Below are positions 11,940-25,846 of a DNA stretch of 64,000 bases, piece after piece. Every line of letters begins with the position of its first letter. Within the stretch, counting starts at the first letter, position 1. The position numbers and the translations under genes are program-made. The DNA is from Hyperoodon ampullatus. Lineage: Eukaryota; Chordata; Mammalia; Artiodactyla; Ziphiidae. The DNA is taken from NCBI GenBank assembly GCA_949752795.1, contig CATKHW010000386.1, positions 62,001-126,000 of the forward strand, written 5' to 3'. The notes below the pieces were generated by a model, which was not told where the DNA came from, did no database searches, and saw only the letters and a program-made list of their open reading frames with translations.

Positions 11940-13677
11940 CTTGGCCAAGAAGGGCGTATGCGTTTTCTCCTGAATATATTCAGGAGAAAACGCATACGCC
12001 CTTTTTGGCCAAGCAAGCAAGCGGGCAATGCAAATCTGCACTACAAAGAAGTATCACTTCCAACCAGTCAAAAGGGACATCCACGAAATGTGTAAAAACC
12101 AGAAAAGCAAGACAGGCCCTGGAGAACAGGGAGCCTTGTTATGCTGATGGGCGGGATGTAAATTGCCAACTGCCTCTCTGGAGGAGTACATTGTGTTCCC
12201 TAAAAAAGTAAAGAACAGAGCTACAGAGCCAAGGGCACTTCCAGTCTAGGGAATATACCTTGGGAAAACTGAAAATCAATAAGACAGAGCCACCCCAAAA
12301 TTTAGGGCTGCACTGCTTACAAGGACCTCAACTTGGGTACACCTTAAATATCCCAGGAAATATAAAAATGGTTCAAAAAATTGTGGTACTTACGTACGAT
12401 GGATTATCCCTCAGCCATGAAATCAATGTCATAAGACCAGTAGCAGCAAAATGGGTGGATGCAGGAACGATGATTCTAATTGAAATAAGTCACACAGAAA
12501 AATAAACTTATCATAAGATATCACTTATGACGATCCTGTAAACATGGCTACACTTGAACTGAGTTAAGAAAGAGAACAGTGTCTCACATTTAGAAAACAC
12601 TCTTATGCCTGCTTAAGGGGGAAGGAGAGGTGGGGTGATGCATAAAAGCAGAGTTTGATATAAGCACAGGTACCGTTCCAAAAACCAACTATGGAATAGA
12701 CAAGACCTACACCTTCCTCAGTGAAAGGGACTCAAAACCCCATATTTCCCGCAGAGGAATATATCTGACTAGTAAGAATCTTAAAACCTATGTATTGATA
12801 TGTCTCCGTAAGGGAATCAAGTGTATCTAGACTGGCATAAACATGGCAGCGAGAATCAGCTCAAACCCACTATAAAAAGGAATTTCAAAAACAAAACAAA
12901 AAAAACTGGGAAATTCTTTACAATTCCTTCAGCGTCTCTGATGAAACCTGTAATGACCCTATCTACAATGACAGCTAGATGTGGCATATGGCTGGACATT
13001 TGGGACTGAGAGGATTGGTGAGATTCGGTGAGCAATTGCAGACCCTTTAAAGCAATAATGCATGGCACACATTCCATGGGTCCCAACTCTCCAGGTTGAA
13101 GGGAATATTACTACAGTTATAACATGTACGGGAAACTTGGAGAACGGACACACTGTGAATACGAAAGGTTTCTAAAACTCAACGAATAGTCCCTCTCCTA
13201 GTGCTCCGGTTTGACTTTCCATCTGCTTTACTATCAACCTCCCAACTTGGAGAGACAGCCCCTTTAACCTCCTGGTTCTCACAGGTTGCCAATTTGGCAG
13301 AGGATGAAAGGGAAGAGGGAGAACCAATGAGAGAGTAGCTGTTAGGCATTTGAACGGGCACATATCACTGTAATTTCCCGGCAGGAAGAAGAATTAACCA
13401 AAGTCTCAACCCCCACCGGGAACCAGCATAGGTCCTGATCCAAAATTTTGGACTTGCGTTCAGCTCACCAAAAACGAGTTGAAAAATGGAGCTCAGGGGT
13501 ACAGCAATTCACAAACTGGCCGAGTAATAAAGGACAACTATCATCCAAAAATCTGTTGAGGGAAGGCAAGGAGGCGGACTTGAAAGCGAGGCAGAATAGC
13601 AGGAAACAGATTTCAAGAGGTACCTTGGAATTGCCTTTAAAGCACATGAAGAGGGGCACATCTTCGACACTGATGCA
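11940..13677 (+). repeat. Monomer 7 (type f), 1,738 bp, extra copy in the second round
   Basis: The palindrome at 11940-12013 has one mismatch (GGCCAAGAAG, as in monomer 1). The L1 part is about 12026-12906 and reads GGATGCAGGAACG, with AGAAAAATAAAC giving a stop near 12,503. No complete counterpart lies between monomers 1 and 2 of the first round. Its last ~330 bp (TGAAC at 13351 onward) match the end of monomer 1. Confidence 0.95.
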
Positions 13678-15414
13678 CTTTGCCAAAAAGGGCGTATGCG
13701 TTTTCTCCTGAATATATTCAGGAGAAAACGCATACACCCTTTTTGGCCAAGCAAGCAAGCGGGCAATGCTAATCTGCACTACAAAGAAGTATCACTTCCC
13801 ACCGGTGAAAAGGGACATCCACAAAATGTGTAAAAACCAGAAAGGCAAGACAGGTCCTGGAGAACAGGGAGCCTTGTTATGCTGATGGGCGGGATGTAAA
13901 TTGCCAACTGCCTCTCTGGAGGAGTACATTGTGTTCCCTAAAACAAGTAAAGAACAGAGCTACAGAGCCAAGGGCACTTCCAGTCTAGGGAATATACCTT
14001 GGGAAACCTGAAAATCAATAAGACAGAGCCACCCCAAAATTTAGGGCTGCACTGCTTACAAGGACCTCAACTTGGGTACACTTTAAATATCCCAGGAAAT
14101 ATAAAAATGGTTCAAAAAATTGTGGTACTTACGTACGATGGAATATCCCTCAGCCATGAAATCAATGTCATAAGACCAGTAGCAGGAAAATGTGTGGATT
14201 CAGGTACGATGATTCTAAGTGATGTAAGTCACACAGAAAAAGAAACTTATCATAAGATATCACTTATGAAGATCCTGTAAACATGGCTACACTTGAACTG
14301 AATTAGGAAAGAGAACAGTGTCTCACATTTAGAAAACACTCTTATGCCTGCTTAAGGGGGAAGGAGAGGTGGGGTGATGCATAAAACCAGACTTTGATAT
14401 AAGCACAGGTACCGTTCCAAAAACCAACTATGTAATAGAAAAGACCTACACCTTCCTCAGTGAAAGGGACTCAAAACCCCATATTTCCCGCAGAGGAATA
14501 TATCTGACTAGTAAGAATCTTAAAGCCTATGTATTGATATGTCTCCGTTACGGAATCAAGTGTGTCTAGACTGGCATAAACATGGCAGCGAGAATCAGCT
14601 CAAACCCACGATAAAAAGGAATTTCAAAAACAAAACAAAAAAACTGGGAAATTCTTTACAATTCCTTCAGGGTCTCTTATGAAACCTGGAATGACCCTAT
14701 CTACAACGACAGCTGGATGTGGCATAAGGCTGGACACTTGGGACTGAGAGGATTGGTGAGATTGGGTGAGCAAATGCAGACCCTTTAAAGCACAAATGCC
14801 TGGCACCCATTCCAAGGGTCCCAACTTTCCAGGTTGAAGGGAATATTACTACAGCTATAACATGTACGGGAAACCTAGAGAACGGACCCACTGTGAATAC
14901 GAAAGGTTTCTAAAACTCAACAAATAGTCCCTCTTCTGGTGCTCCAGTTTGACTTTCCATCTGCTTTACTATCAACCTCCCAACTTGGAGAGACAGCCCC
15001 TTTAACCTCCTGGTTCGCACAGGTTTCCAAATTGGCAGAGGATGAAAGGGAAGAGGGAGAACCAATGAGAGAGTAGCTGTTAGGCATTTGACGGGCACAT
15101 TTCACTCTAATTTCCCGGCAGGAAGAAGAATTAACCAAAGTCTCAGCCCCCCACCGGGAACCAGCATAGGTCCTGAACCAAATTTTGGACATGTGGTCAG
15201 CAAACAAAAAACGAGTTGAAAAATGGAGCTCAGGGGCACATCATTTCACAAACTGGCAGAGTAATAAAGGAAAACTATCGTCCAAAAATCTGTTGAGGGA
15301 AGGCAACGAGGCGGACTTGAAAGCGAGGCAGAATAGCAGGAATCAGATTTCAAGAGGTTTGTTGGAATCACCTTTAAAGCACAGGAAGAGGGGCACAACT
15401 TCAACAATGATGCA
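13678..15414 (+). repeat. Monomer 8 (type c), 1,737 bp
   Basis: The palindrome at 13678-13751 has two mismatches (CTTTGCC left, CATACACCC right, the second a CpG loss). The L1 part is about 13764-14643. It is the twin of monomer 2. The unassigned part drops one A in GAACCAAATTTTGG near 15177, one cause of the 1,737-bp length. Confidence 0.95.
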
Positions 15415-17153
15415 CTTGGCCAAAAAGGTCGTATGCGTTTTCTCCTGAATATATTCAGGAGAAAAAGCATACGCCCTTTTTGGCCAAGCAAGCAAGCGGG
15501 CAATGCAAATCTGCCCTACAAATAAATATCACTTCCCACCGGTCAAAAGGGACATCCACAAAATGTGTAAAAACCAGAAAGGCAAGACAGGCCCTGGAGA
15601 ACAGAGAGCCTTGATATGCTGATGGGCGGGATGTAAATTGCCAACTGCCTCTCTGGAGGAGTGCATTGTGTTCCCTAAAACAAGTAAAGAACAGAGCTAC
15701 AGAGACAAGGGCACTTCCAGTCTATGGAATATACCTAGGGAAACCTGAAAATCAATAAGACAGAGGCACTCCAAAATTTAGGGCTGCACTGCTTACAAGG
15801 ACCTCAACTTGGGTACACCTTAAATATCCCAGGAAATATAAAAATGGTTCAAAAAATTGTGGTACTTACGTACGATGGAATATCCCTCAGCCATGAAATC
15901 AATGTCATAAGACCAGTAGCAGCAAAATGGGTGGATTCAGGTACGATGATTCTAAGTGAAATAAGTCACAGAGAAAAAGAAACTTATCATAAGATATCAC
16001 TTATGAAGATGCTGTAAACATGGCTACACTTGAACTGAGTTAGGAAAGAAAAACAGTGTCTCACATTTAGAAAACCCTCTTATGCCCGCTTCAGGGGGAA
16101 GGAGAGGTGGGGTGATGCATAAAACCAGAGTTTGATATAAGCACAGGTACCGTTCCAAAAACCAACTATGGAATAGACAAGACCTACACCTTCCTCAGTG
16201 AAAGGGACTCAAAACCCCATATTTCCCGCAGAGGAATATATCTGAGTAGTAAGAATCTTAAAACCTATGTATTGATATGTCTCCATAAGGGAATCAAGTG
16301 TGCCTAGACAGGCATAAACATGGCAGCGAGAATCAGCTCAAACCCACTATAAAAAGGAATTTCAAAAACAAAACAAAAAAACTGGGAAATTCTTTATAAT
16401 TCCTTCACGGTCTCTGATGAAACCTGGAATGACCCTATCTACAATGACAGCTGGATGTGGCATAAGGAGGGACACTTGAGACTGAGACGATTGGTGAGAT
16501 TGAGTGAGAGAATGCAGACCCTTTAAAGCACAAATGCCAGGCACCCATTTCATGGGTCCCAACTCTCCAGGTTGAAGGGAATATTACTACAGCTATAACA
16601 TGTATGGGAAACATAGAGAACGGAGCCACTGTGAATACGAAAGGATTCTAAAACTCAACGAATTGTCCGTCTCCTGGTGCTCTGGTTTGACTTTCCATCT
16701 GCTTTACTATCAACCTCCCAACTTGGAGAGACAGCCCCTTTAACCTCCTGGTTCGCACAGGTTGCCAATTTGGCAGAGGATGAAAGGGAAGAGGGAGAAC
16801 CAAGGAGAGAGTAGCTGTTAGGCATTTGGACGGGCACATATCACTCTAATTTCTCTGCAGGAAGAAGAATTAACCAAAGTCTCAGCCACACACCGTGAAC
16901 CAGCATAGATCCTGAACCAAAATTTTGGACATGCGGTCAGCTCACAAAAAACGAGTTGAAAAAAGAGCTCAGGGTCACAGCAATGCACAACCTGGCAGAG
17001 TAAAAAAGGACAACTATCGTCCAAAAATCTGTTGAGGGAAGGCAATGAGGCGGACTTGAAAGCGAGGCAGAATAGCAGAAAACAGATTTCAAGAGGTACG
17101 TTGGAATCGCCTTTAAAGCACAGGAAGAGGGGCACAACTTCGACAATGATGCA
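15415..17153 (+). repeat. Monomer 9 (type a), 1,739 bp
   Basis: The palindrome at 15415-15488 shares AAGGTCG and AAAAAGC with monomer 3. The L1 part is about 15501-16380, with CCTAGGGAAACC near 15735. The unassigned part repeats the GTTGAAAAAAGAGCTC frame break of monomer 3 and has TTTCTCTGCAGG near 16851. Confidence 0.95.
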
Positions 17154-18892
17154 CTTGGCCAAATAGGGCGTATGCGTTTTTTCCTGAATATATTCAGGAG
17201 AAAACGCATACGTCCATTTTGGCCAAGCAAGCAAGCGGGCAATGCAAATCTGCACTACAAAGAAGTATCACTTCCCACCAGTCAAAAGGGACATCCACGA
17301 AATGTGTAAAATCCAGAAAGGCAAGACAGGCACTGGAGAACAGGGAGCCTTGTTATGCTGATGGGCGGGATGTAAATTGCCAACTGCCTCTCTGGAGGAG
17401 TGCATTGTGTTCCCTAAAACAAGTAAAGAACAGAGCTACAGAGCCAAGGGCACTTCCAGTCTAGGGAATATACCTTGGGAAAACTGAAAATCAATAAGAC
17501 AGAGCCACCCCAAAATTTAGGGCTTCACTGCTTACAAGGACCTCAACTTTGGTACACCTTAAATATCCCAGGAAATATAAAAATGGTTCAAAAAATTGTG
17601 GTACTTATGTACGATGGAATATCCCTCAGCCATGAAATCAATGTCATAAGACCAGTAGCAGCAAAATGGGTGGATTCAGGTACGATGATTCTAAGTGAAA
17701 TAAGTCACAAAGAAAAAGAAACTTATCATAAGATATCACTTATGAAGATCCTGTAAACATGGCTACACTTGAACTAAGTTAGGAAAGAGAACAGTGTCTC
17801 GCATTTAGAAAAAACTCTTATGCCTGCTTAAGGGGGAAGGAGAGGTGGGGTGATGCATAAAGCCAGAGTTTGATAAAAGCACAGGTACCGTTCCAAAAAC
17901 CAACTATGGAATAGACAAAACCTACACCTTCCTCAGTGAAAGGGACTCAAAACCCCATATTTCCCGCAGAGGAATATATTTGACTAGTAAGAATCTTAAA
18001 ACCTATGTATTGATATGTCTCCGTAAGGGAATCAAGTGTGTCTAGACTGGCATAAACATGGCAGCGAGAATCAGCTCAAACCCACTATAAAAAGGAATTT
18101 CAAATACAAAACAAAAAAACTGGGAAATTGTTTACAATTCCTTCAGTGTCTCTGATGAAACCTGGAATGTCCCTATCTACAATGACAGCTGGATGTGGCA
18201 TAAGGCTGGACACTTGGGACTGAGAGGATTGGTGAGATTGGGTGAGCAAATGCAGACCCTTTAAAGCAATAATGCATGGCACCCATTCCATGGGTCCCAA
18301 CTCTCCAGGTTGAAGGGAATATTACTACAGTTATAACATGTACGGGAAACCTAGAGAACGGACACACTGTGTATATGAAAGGTTTCTAAAACTCAACGAA
18401 TAGTCCCTCTCCTGGTGCTCCTGGTTGACTTTCCATCAGCTTTACTATCAATCTCCAAAGTTGGAGAGACAGCCCCTTTACCTTCCTCGTCCTCACACGT
18501 TTCCAATTTGGCAGAGGATGAAAGGGAAGAGGGAGAACCAATGAGAGAGTAGCTGTTAGGCATTTGGACGGGCACATATCACTCTAACTTCCCGGCAGGA
18601 AGAAGAATTAACCAAAGTCTCAGCCCCGCACCGGGAACCAGCATAGGTCCTGAACCAAAATTTTGGATTTGCGGTCAGCTCACAAAAAACGAGTTGAAAA
18701 ATTGAGCTCACGGGCACAGCAATTCACATACTGACCGATTAATAAAGGACAACTATCGTGCAAAAATCTGTTAAGGGAAGGCAACAAGGCGGACTTCAAA
18801 GCGAGGCCGAATAGCAGGACACAGATTTCAAGAGGTACGTTGGAATCGCCTTTAAAGCACAGGAAGAGGGGCACAGCTTCGACAATGATGCA
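17154..18892 (+). repeat. Monomer 10 (type d), 1,739 bp
   Basis: The palindrome at 17154-17227 has four mismatches, three shared with monomer 4 plus a private CATACGTCC. The L1 part is about 17240-18119, with CTTATGTACGATGG. The unassigned part keeps CTTCCTCGTCCTCAC and GAAAAATTGAGCTC. Confidence 0.95.
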
Positions 18893-20631
18893 CTTGGCCA
18901 AAAAGGGCGTATGCGTTTTCTCCTGAATATATTCAGGAGAAAACGCATACGCCCTTTTTGGCCAAGCAAGCAAGCGGTCAATGGAAATCTGCACTACAAA
19001 GAAGTATCACTTCCCACAGGTCATAAGGGAAATCCACAAAATGTGTAAAAACCACTAATGCAAGACAAGCCCTGGAGAACAAGGAGCCTTGTTATGCTGA
19101 TGGGCGGTATGTAAATTGACAACTGCCTCTCTGGAGGAGTGCATTATGTTCCCTAAAACAAGTAAACAACATAGCTACAAGGCCAAGGGCACTTCCAGTC
19201 TAGGGAATATACCTTGCGAAAACTGAAAATCAATAAGACAGAGCCACTCCAAAATTTAGGGCTGCACTGCTTACAAGGACCTCAACTTGGGTACAACTTA
19301 AATATCCCAGGAAATATAAAAATGGTTCAAAAAATTGTGATACGTACGTACGATGGAATATCCCTCAGCCATGAAATCAATGTCATAAGACGAGTAGCAG
19401 CAAAATGCGTAGATTCAGGTACGATGATTCTAAGTGAAATAAGTCACAGAGAAAAAGAAACTTATCATAAGATATCACTTATGAAGATCCTGTAAACATG
19501 GCTACACTTGAACTGAGTTAGGAAAGAGAACAGTGTCTCACATTTAGAAAACACTCTTATGCTTGCTTAAGGGGGAAGGAGAGGTGGGGTGATGCATAAA
19601 ACCAGAGTTTGATATAAGCACAGGTACCGTTCCAAAAACCAACTATGGAATAGACAAGACCTACACCTTCCTCAGTGAAAAGGACTCAAAAACCCCATAT
19701 TTCCCGCAGAGGAATATATCTGACTAGTAAGAATCTTAAAACCTATGTATTGATACGTCTCCATAAGGGAATCAAGTGTGTCTAGACTGGCATAAACATG
19801 GCAGCGAGAATCACCTCAAACCCACTATAAAAAGGAATTTCAAAAACAAAACAAAAAACTGGGAAATTCTTTACAATTCTTTCATGGTCTCTGATGAAAC
19901 CTGGAATGACCCTATCTACAACGACAGCTGGATGTGGCATAAGGCTGGACACTTGGGACTGAGAGGATTGGTGAGATTGGGTGAGCAAATGCAGACCCTT
20001 TAAAGCACAAATGCCTGGCAGAAATTCCATGCGTCCCAACTCTCCAGGTTGAAGGGAATATTACTACAGCTATAACATGTACGGGAAACCTAGAGAACGG
20101 ACACACTGTGAATACGAAAGGTTTCTAAAACTCAATGAATAGTCCCTCTCCTGGTGCTCCGGTTTGACTTTCCATCTTCTTTACTATCAATCTCCCAACT
20201 TGGAGAGACAGCCCCTTTAACCTCCTGGTTGGCACAGGGTTCCAAATTGGCAGAGGATGAAAGGGAAGAGGGAGAATCAATGAGAGAGAAGCTGTTAGGC
20301 ATTTGGACGGGCACATATCACTCTAACTTCCCAGCAGGAAGAAGAATTAACCAAAGTCTCAGCCCCCCACCGGGAACCAGCATAAGTCCTGAACCAAAAT
20401 TTTGGACGTACGGTCAGCTCACAAAAAAGGAGTTGAAAAATGGAGCTCAAGGGCACAGCCATTCACAAACTGGCAGAGTAATAAAGGACAAGTATCGTCC
20501 ACAAATCTGTTGAGGGAAGGCAACGAGGCGGACTTGAAAGCGAGGCAGAATAGCAGGAAACAGATTTCAAGAGGTACGTTGGAATCACCTTTAAAGCACA
20601 GGAAGAGGGGCACAACTTCGACAATGATGCA
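18893..20631 (+). repeat. Monomer 11 (type e'), 1,739 bp
   Basis: The palindrome at 18893-18966 is perfect. The L1 part begins near 18979 and shares GCGGTATGTAAATTGAC, GCATTATGTTCC and GTACAAC with monomer 5. Beyond 19,296 the match weakens: GTGATACGTACGTACG is private and GAAGATCC replaces GAAGATGC. Later sharing (AAATTGGCAG, CAGCATAAGTCC) shows an older relationship. Confidence 0.95.
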
Positions 20632-22369
20632 CTTGGCCAAAAAGGGCGTATGATTTTTCTCCTGAATATATTCAGGAGAAAACGCATACGCCCTTTTTGG
20701 CCAAGCAAGCAAGCGGGCAATGCAAATCTGCACTACAAAGAAGTATCACTTCCCACCGGTCAAAAGGGATATCCACAAAATGTGTAAAAACCAGAAAGGC
20801 AAGACAGGCCCTGGAGAACAGGGAGCCTTGATATGCTGACGGCGGGATGTAAATTGCCAACTGCCTCTCTGGAGCACTGCATTGTGTTCCCTAAAAGAAG
20901 TAAACAACAGAGCTACAGAGCCAAGGGCAGTTCCAGTCTAGGGAATATACCTTGGGAAAACTGAAAATCAATAAGACAGAGCCACCCCAAAATTTAGGGC
21001 TGCACTGCTTACAAGGACCTCAACTTGGGTTCACATTAAATATCCCAGGAAATATAAAAATGGTTCAAAAAATTGTGGTACTTACGTACGATGGAATATC
21101 CCTCAGCCATGAAATCAATGTCATAAGACCAGTAGCAGCAAAATGGGTGGATTCAGGTATGATGATTCTAAGTGAAATAAGTCACACAGAAAAAGAAACT
21201 TATCATAAGATATCACTTATGAAGATCCTGTAAACATGGCTACACTTGAACTGAGTTAGGAAAGGGAACAGAGTATCACATTTAGAAAACACTCTTATGC
21301 CTGCTGAAGGGGGAAGGAGAGGTGGGGTGATGCATAAAACCAGAGTTTGATATAAGCACAGGTACTGTTCCAAAGACCAACTATGGAATAGACAAGACCT
21401 ACACCTTCCTCAGTGAAAGGGACTCAAAACCCCATATTTAACGCAGAGGAATATATCTGACTAGTAAGTATCTAAAATCCTATGTATTGATATGTCTCCG
21501 TAAGGGAATCAAGTGTGTCTAGACTGGCATAAACATGGCAGCGAGAATCAGCTCAAACCCACTATAAAAAGGAATTTCAAAAACAAAACAAATAAACTGG
21601 GAAATTCTTTACAATTCCTTCAGGGTTTCTGATGAAGCCTGGAAGGACCCTATCTACAAAGACAGCTGTATGTGGCATAAGGCTGGACACTTGGGACTGA
21701 GAGGATTGGTGAGATTGGGTGAGCAAATGCAGACCCTTTAAAGCACAAATGCCTGGCACACATTCCATGGGTCCAAACTCTCCAGGTTGAAGGGAATATT
21801 ACTACAGCTATAACATGTACGGGAAACCTAGAGAACGGACAAACAGTGAATACGGAAGGTTTCTAAAACTCAACGAATTGTCCCTCTCCTGGTGCTCCGG
21901 TTTGACTTTCCATCTGGTTTACTATCAACCTCCCAACTTGGAGAGACAGCCCGTTTATCCTCCTGGTTCGCACAGTTTGCCACTTTGGCAGAGGATGAAA
22001 GGGAAGAGGGAGAACCAATGAGAGAGTAGCTGTTAGGCATTTCGACGGGCACATGTCACTCTAATTTCTCGGCTGGAAGAAGAATTAACCAAAGTCTCAG
22101 CCCCCTAACGGGAACCAGCATAGGTCCTGAACCTAGATTTTGGACATGCGGTCAGCTCACAAAAAACAAGTTGTAAAATGGAGCTCAGGGGCACAGCAAT
22201 GTACAAACTGGCAGAGTAATAAAGGACAACTATCGTCCAAAAATATGTTCAGAGAATGCAACGAGGCGGACTTGAAAGCGAGGCAGAATAGCAGGAAACA
22301 GATTTCAAGAGGTACGTTGGAATCGTCTTTCAAGCTCAGGAAGAGGGGCACAACTTCGACAATGATGCA
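20632..22369 (+). repeat. Monomer 12, 1,738 bp
   Basis: The palindrome at 20632-20705 has two adjacent left-arm changes (TATGATTTTTCT). The L1 part begins near 20718 and has TGCTGACGGCGGG (one base lost) and GGAGCACTGC. The unassigned part shows several private changes, including GATGAAGCCTGGAAGG near 21630 and ACAAACAGTGAATACGG near 21839. Confidence 0.95.
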
Positions 22370-24108
22370 CTTGGCCAAAAAGGGCGTATGCGTTTTCCCC
22401 TGAATATATTCAGGAGAAAACGCATACGCCCTTTTTGGCCAAGCAAGCAAGTGGGCAATGCAAATCTGCACTACAAAGAAGTATCACTTCCCACCGGTCA
22501 AAAGGGACATCCACAAAATGTGTAAAAACCAGAAAGGCAAGACAGGCCCTGGAGAACAGGGTGCCTTGTTATGCTGATGGGCGGGATGTAAATTGCCAAC
22601 TGCCTCTCTGGAGGAGTGCATTGTGTTCCCTAAAACAAGTAAACAACAGAGCTACAGAGCCAAGGGCACTTCCAGTGTAGGGAATATACCTTGGGAAAAC
22701 TGAAAATCAATAAGACAGAGCCACCCCAAAATTTAGGGCTGCACTGCTTACAAGGACCTCAACTTGGGTACACCTTAAATATCCCAGGAAATATAAAAAT
22801 GGTTCAAAAAATTGTGGTACTTACGTACGATAAAATATCCCTCAGCCATGAAATCAATGTCATAAGACCAGTAGCAGCAAAATGGGTGGATTCAGGTACG
22901 ATGATTCTAAGTGAAATAAGTCACACAGAAAAAGAAACTTATCATAAGATATCACTTATGAAGATCCTGTAAACATGGCTACACTTGAAATGAGTTAGGA
23001 AAGAGAACAGTGTCTCACATTTAGAAAACACTCTTATGCCTGCTTAAGGGGGAAGGAGAGGTGGGGTGATGCATAAAACCAGAGTTTGATATAAGCACAG
23101 GTACCATTCCAAAAACCAACTATGGAATAGACAAGACCTACACCTTCCTCAGTGAAAGGGACTCAAAACACCATATTTCCTGCAGAGGAATATAGCTGAC
23201 TAGTAACAATCTTAAAACCTATGTATTGATATGTCTCCGTAAGGGAATCAGGAGTGTCTAGACAGGCATAAACTTGGCAGCGAGAATCAGTTCAAACCCA
23301 CTATAAAAAGGAATTGCAAAAACAAAACAAAAGAACTGGGAAATTGTTTACAATTCATTCAGGGTCTCTGATGAAACCTGGAATGTCCCTATCTACAATG
23401 ACAGCTGGATGTGGCATAAGGCTGGACACTTGGGACTGAGAGGATTGGTGAGATTGGGTGAGCAAATGCAGACCCTTTAAAGCACAAATGCCTGGCACCC
23501 ATTCCATTGGTCCCAACTCTCCAGGTTGAAGGGAATATTACTACAGCTATAACATGTACGGGAAACCTAGAAAATGGACCCACTGTGAATAAGAAAGGTT
23601 TCTAAAACTCAACGAATAGTCCCTCTCCTGGTGCTAAGGTATGACTTTACATCTGCTTTACTATCAATCTCCCAACTTGGAGAGACAGCCCCTTTAACCT
23701 CCTGGTTCGCACAGGTTTCCAATTTGGCAGAGGATGAAAGGGAAGAGGGAGAACCAATGAGAGAGTAGCTGTTAGGCATTTGGCCGGACACATATCACAC
23801 AAATTTCCCAGCAGGAAGAAGAATTAACCAAAGTCTCAGCCCCCCACCGGGAACCAGCATAGGTCCTGAACCAAAATTTTGGACTTGCGGTCAGCTCACA
23901 AAAAACGAGTTGAAAAATGGAGCTCAGGGGCACAGCAATTCACAAACTGGCCGAGTAATAATGGACAACTATCGTCCAAAAATCTGTTAAGGGAAAGCAA
24001 CGAGGCGGACTTGAAAGCGAGGCAGAATAGCAGGAAACAGATTTGAAGAGGTAAGTTGGAATCGCCTTTAAAGCACAGGAAGAGGGGCACAACTTCGACA
24101 ATGATGCA
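22370..24108 (+). repeat. Monomer 13, 1,739 bp
   Basis: The palindrome at 22370-22443 has one mismatch (TTTTCCCCTG). The L1 part begins near 22456 and has ACGATAAAATATCC near 22827. Private marks in the later part are CAGGAGTGTCTAGACAGG near 23250 and GGTGCTAAGGTATGAC near 23630. Confidence 0.95.
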
Positions 24109-25846
24109 CTTGGCCACAAACGGCGTATGCGATTTCTCCTGTATATATTCCAGAGAAAACGCATACACCCTTTTTGGCCAAGCAAGCAAGCGGGCAATGC
24201 AAATCTGCACTACAAAGAAGTATCACTTCCCACTGGTCAAAAGGGACATCCACAAAATGTGTAAAAACCAGAAAGGCAAGACAGGCCCCGGAGAACAGGG
24301 AGCCTTGTTATGCTGATGGGAGGGATGTAAATTGCCAACCTCCTCTCTGGAGGAGTGCATTGTGTTCCCTAAAACAAGTAAACAACAGAGCTACAGAGCC
24401 AAGGACACTTCTAGTCTAGGGAATATACCTTGGGAAAACTGAAAATCAATAAGACAAAGCCACCCCAAAATTTAGGGCTGCACTGCTTACAAGGACCTCA
24501 ACTTGGGTACACCTTATATATCCCAGGAAATATAAAAATGGTTCAAAAAATTGCGGTACTTACGTACGATGGGATATCCCTCAGCCACGAAATCAATGCC
24601 ATGAGACCAGTACCAGCAAAATGGGTGGATTCAGGTACGATGATTTTAAGTGAAATAAGTCACAGAGAAAAAGAAACTTATCATAAGATATCACTTATGA
24701 AGATCCTGTAAACATGGCTACACTTGAACTGAGTTAGGAAAGTGAACAGTGTCTCTCATTTAGAAATCACTCTTAACCGTGCTAAAGGGGGAAGGAGAGG
24801 TGGGGTGATGCGTAAAACCAGAGTTTGATATAAGCACAGGTACTGTTCCAAAAACCAACTATGGAATAGACAAGACCTACACCTTCCTCAGTGAAAGGGA
24901 CTCAAAACCCCATATTTCCCGCAGAGGAATATATCTGACTAGTGAGAATCTTAAAACCTATGGATTGATATGTGTCCGTAAGGGAATCAAGTGTGTCTAG
25001 ACTGGCATAATCATGGCAGCGAGAATCAGCTCAAACCCACTATAAAAAGGAATTTCAAAAACAAAACAAAAAAACTGGGAAATTCTTTACAATTCCTTCA
25101 TGGTCAATGATGAAACCTGGAATGACCCTATCTACAACGACAACTGGATATGGCATAAGGCTGGACACTTGGGACTGAGGGGATTGGTGAGATTGTGTGA
25201 GCAAATGCAGACCCTTTAAAGTAATAATGCATGGCACCCATTCCATGGGTCCCAACTCTCCAGGTTGAAGGGAATATTACTACAGTTATAACATGTACGG
25301 GAAACCTAGAGAACGGACACACTGTGAATACGAAAGGTTTCTAAAACTCAACGAATAATCCCTCTCCTGGTGCTTCGGTTTGACTTTCCACCTGCTTTAC
25401 TATCAACCTCCCAACTTGGAGAGACAGCCCCTTTAACCTCCTGTTTCGCACAGGTTGCCAATTTGGCAGAGGATGAAAGGGAAGAGGGAGAACCAATGAG
25501 AGAGTAGCTGTTAGGCATTTGGACGGGCACATATCACTGTAATTTCCCAGCAGGAAGAAGAATTAACCAAAGTCTCAGCCCCCCACTGGGAACCAGCATA
25601 GGTCCTGAACCAAAATTTTGGACTTGCGGTCAGCACACCAAAAACGAGTTGAAAAATGGAGCTCAGGGGCACAGCAATACACAAACTGGCCGAGTAATAA
25701 AGGACATTTATCGTCAAAAATCTGTTGAGGGAACGCAACGAGGCGGACTTTAAGGCGAGGCAGAATAGCAGGAAACAGATTTCAAGAGGTACGTTGGAAT
25801 CGCCTTTAAAGCACAGGAAGAGGGGAACAACTTCGACAATGATGCA
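24109..25846 (+). repeat. Monomer 14, 1,738 bp, most degenerate palindrome
   Basis: The palindrome at 24109-24182 carries about seven substitutions spread over both arms and the centre (GGCCACAAACGG, GCGATTTC, CTGTATATATTCCAGAG, CATACACCC). None restores pairing with the opposite arm. The L1 part begins near 24195 and has unusual ATTGCGGTAC, CAATGCCATGAGACC and CTCTTAACCGTGC. Confidence 0.95.

Larger units (their letters stand above)
13351..19296 (+). repeat. Higher-order block, second copy (types c-a-d-e')
   Basis: This is the partner of 2,922-8,868. It keeps the diagnostic variants of the first copy in the same monomer order, with a few private changes such as CATACACCC in the palindrome at 13678 and CATACGTCC in the one at 17154. 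It is preceded by the extra monomer f (11,940-13,677), which the first round lacks. Confidence 0.85.
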
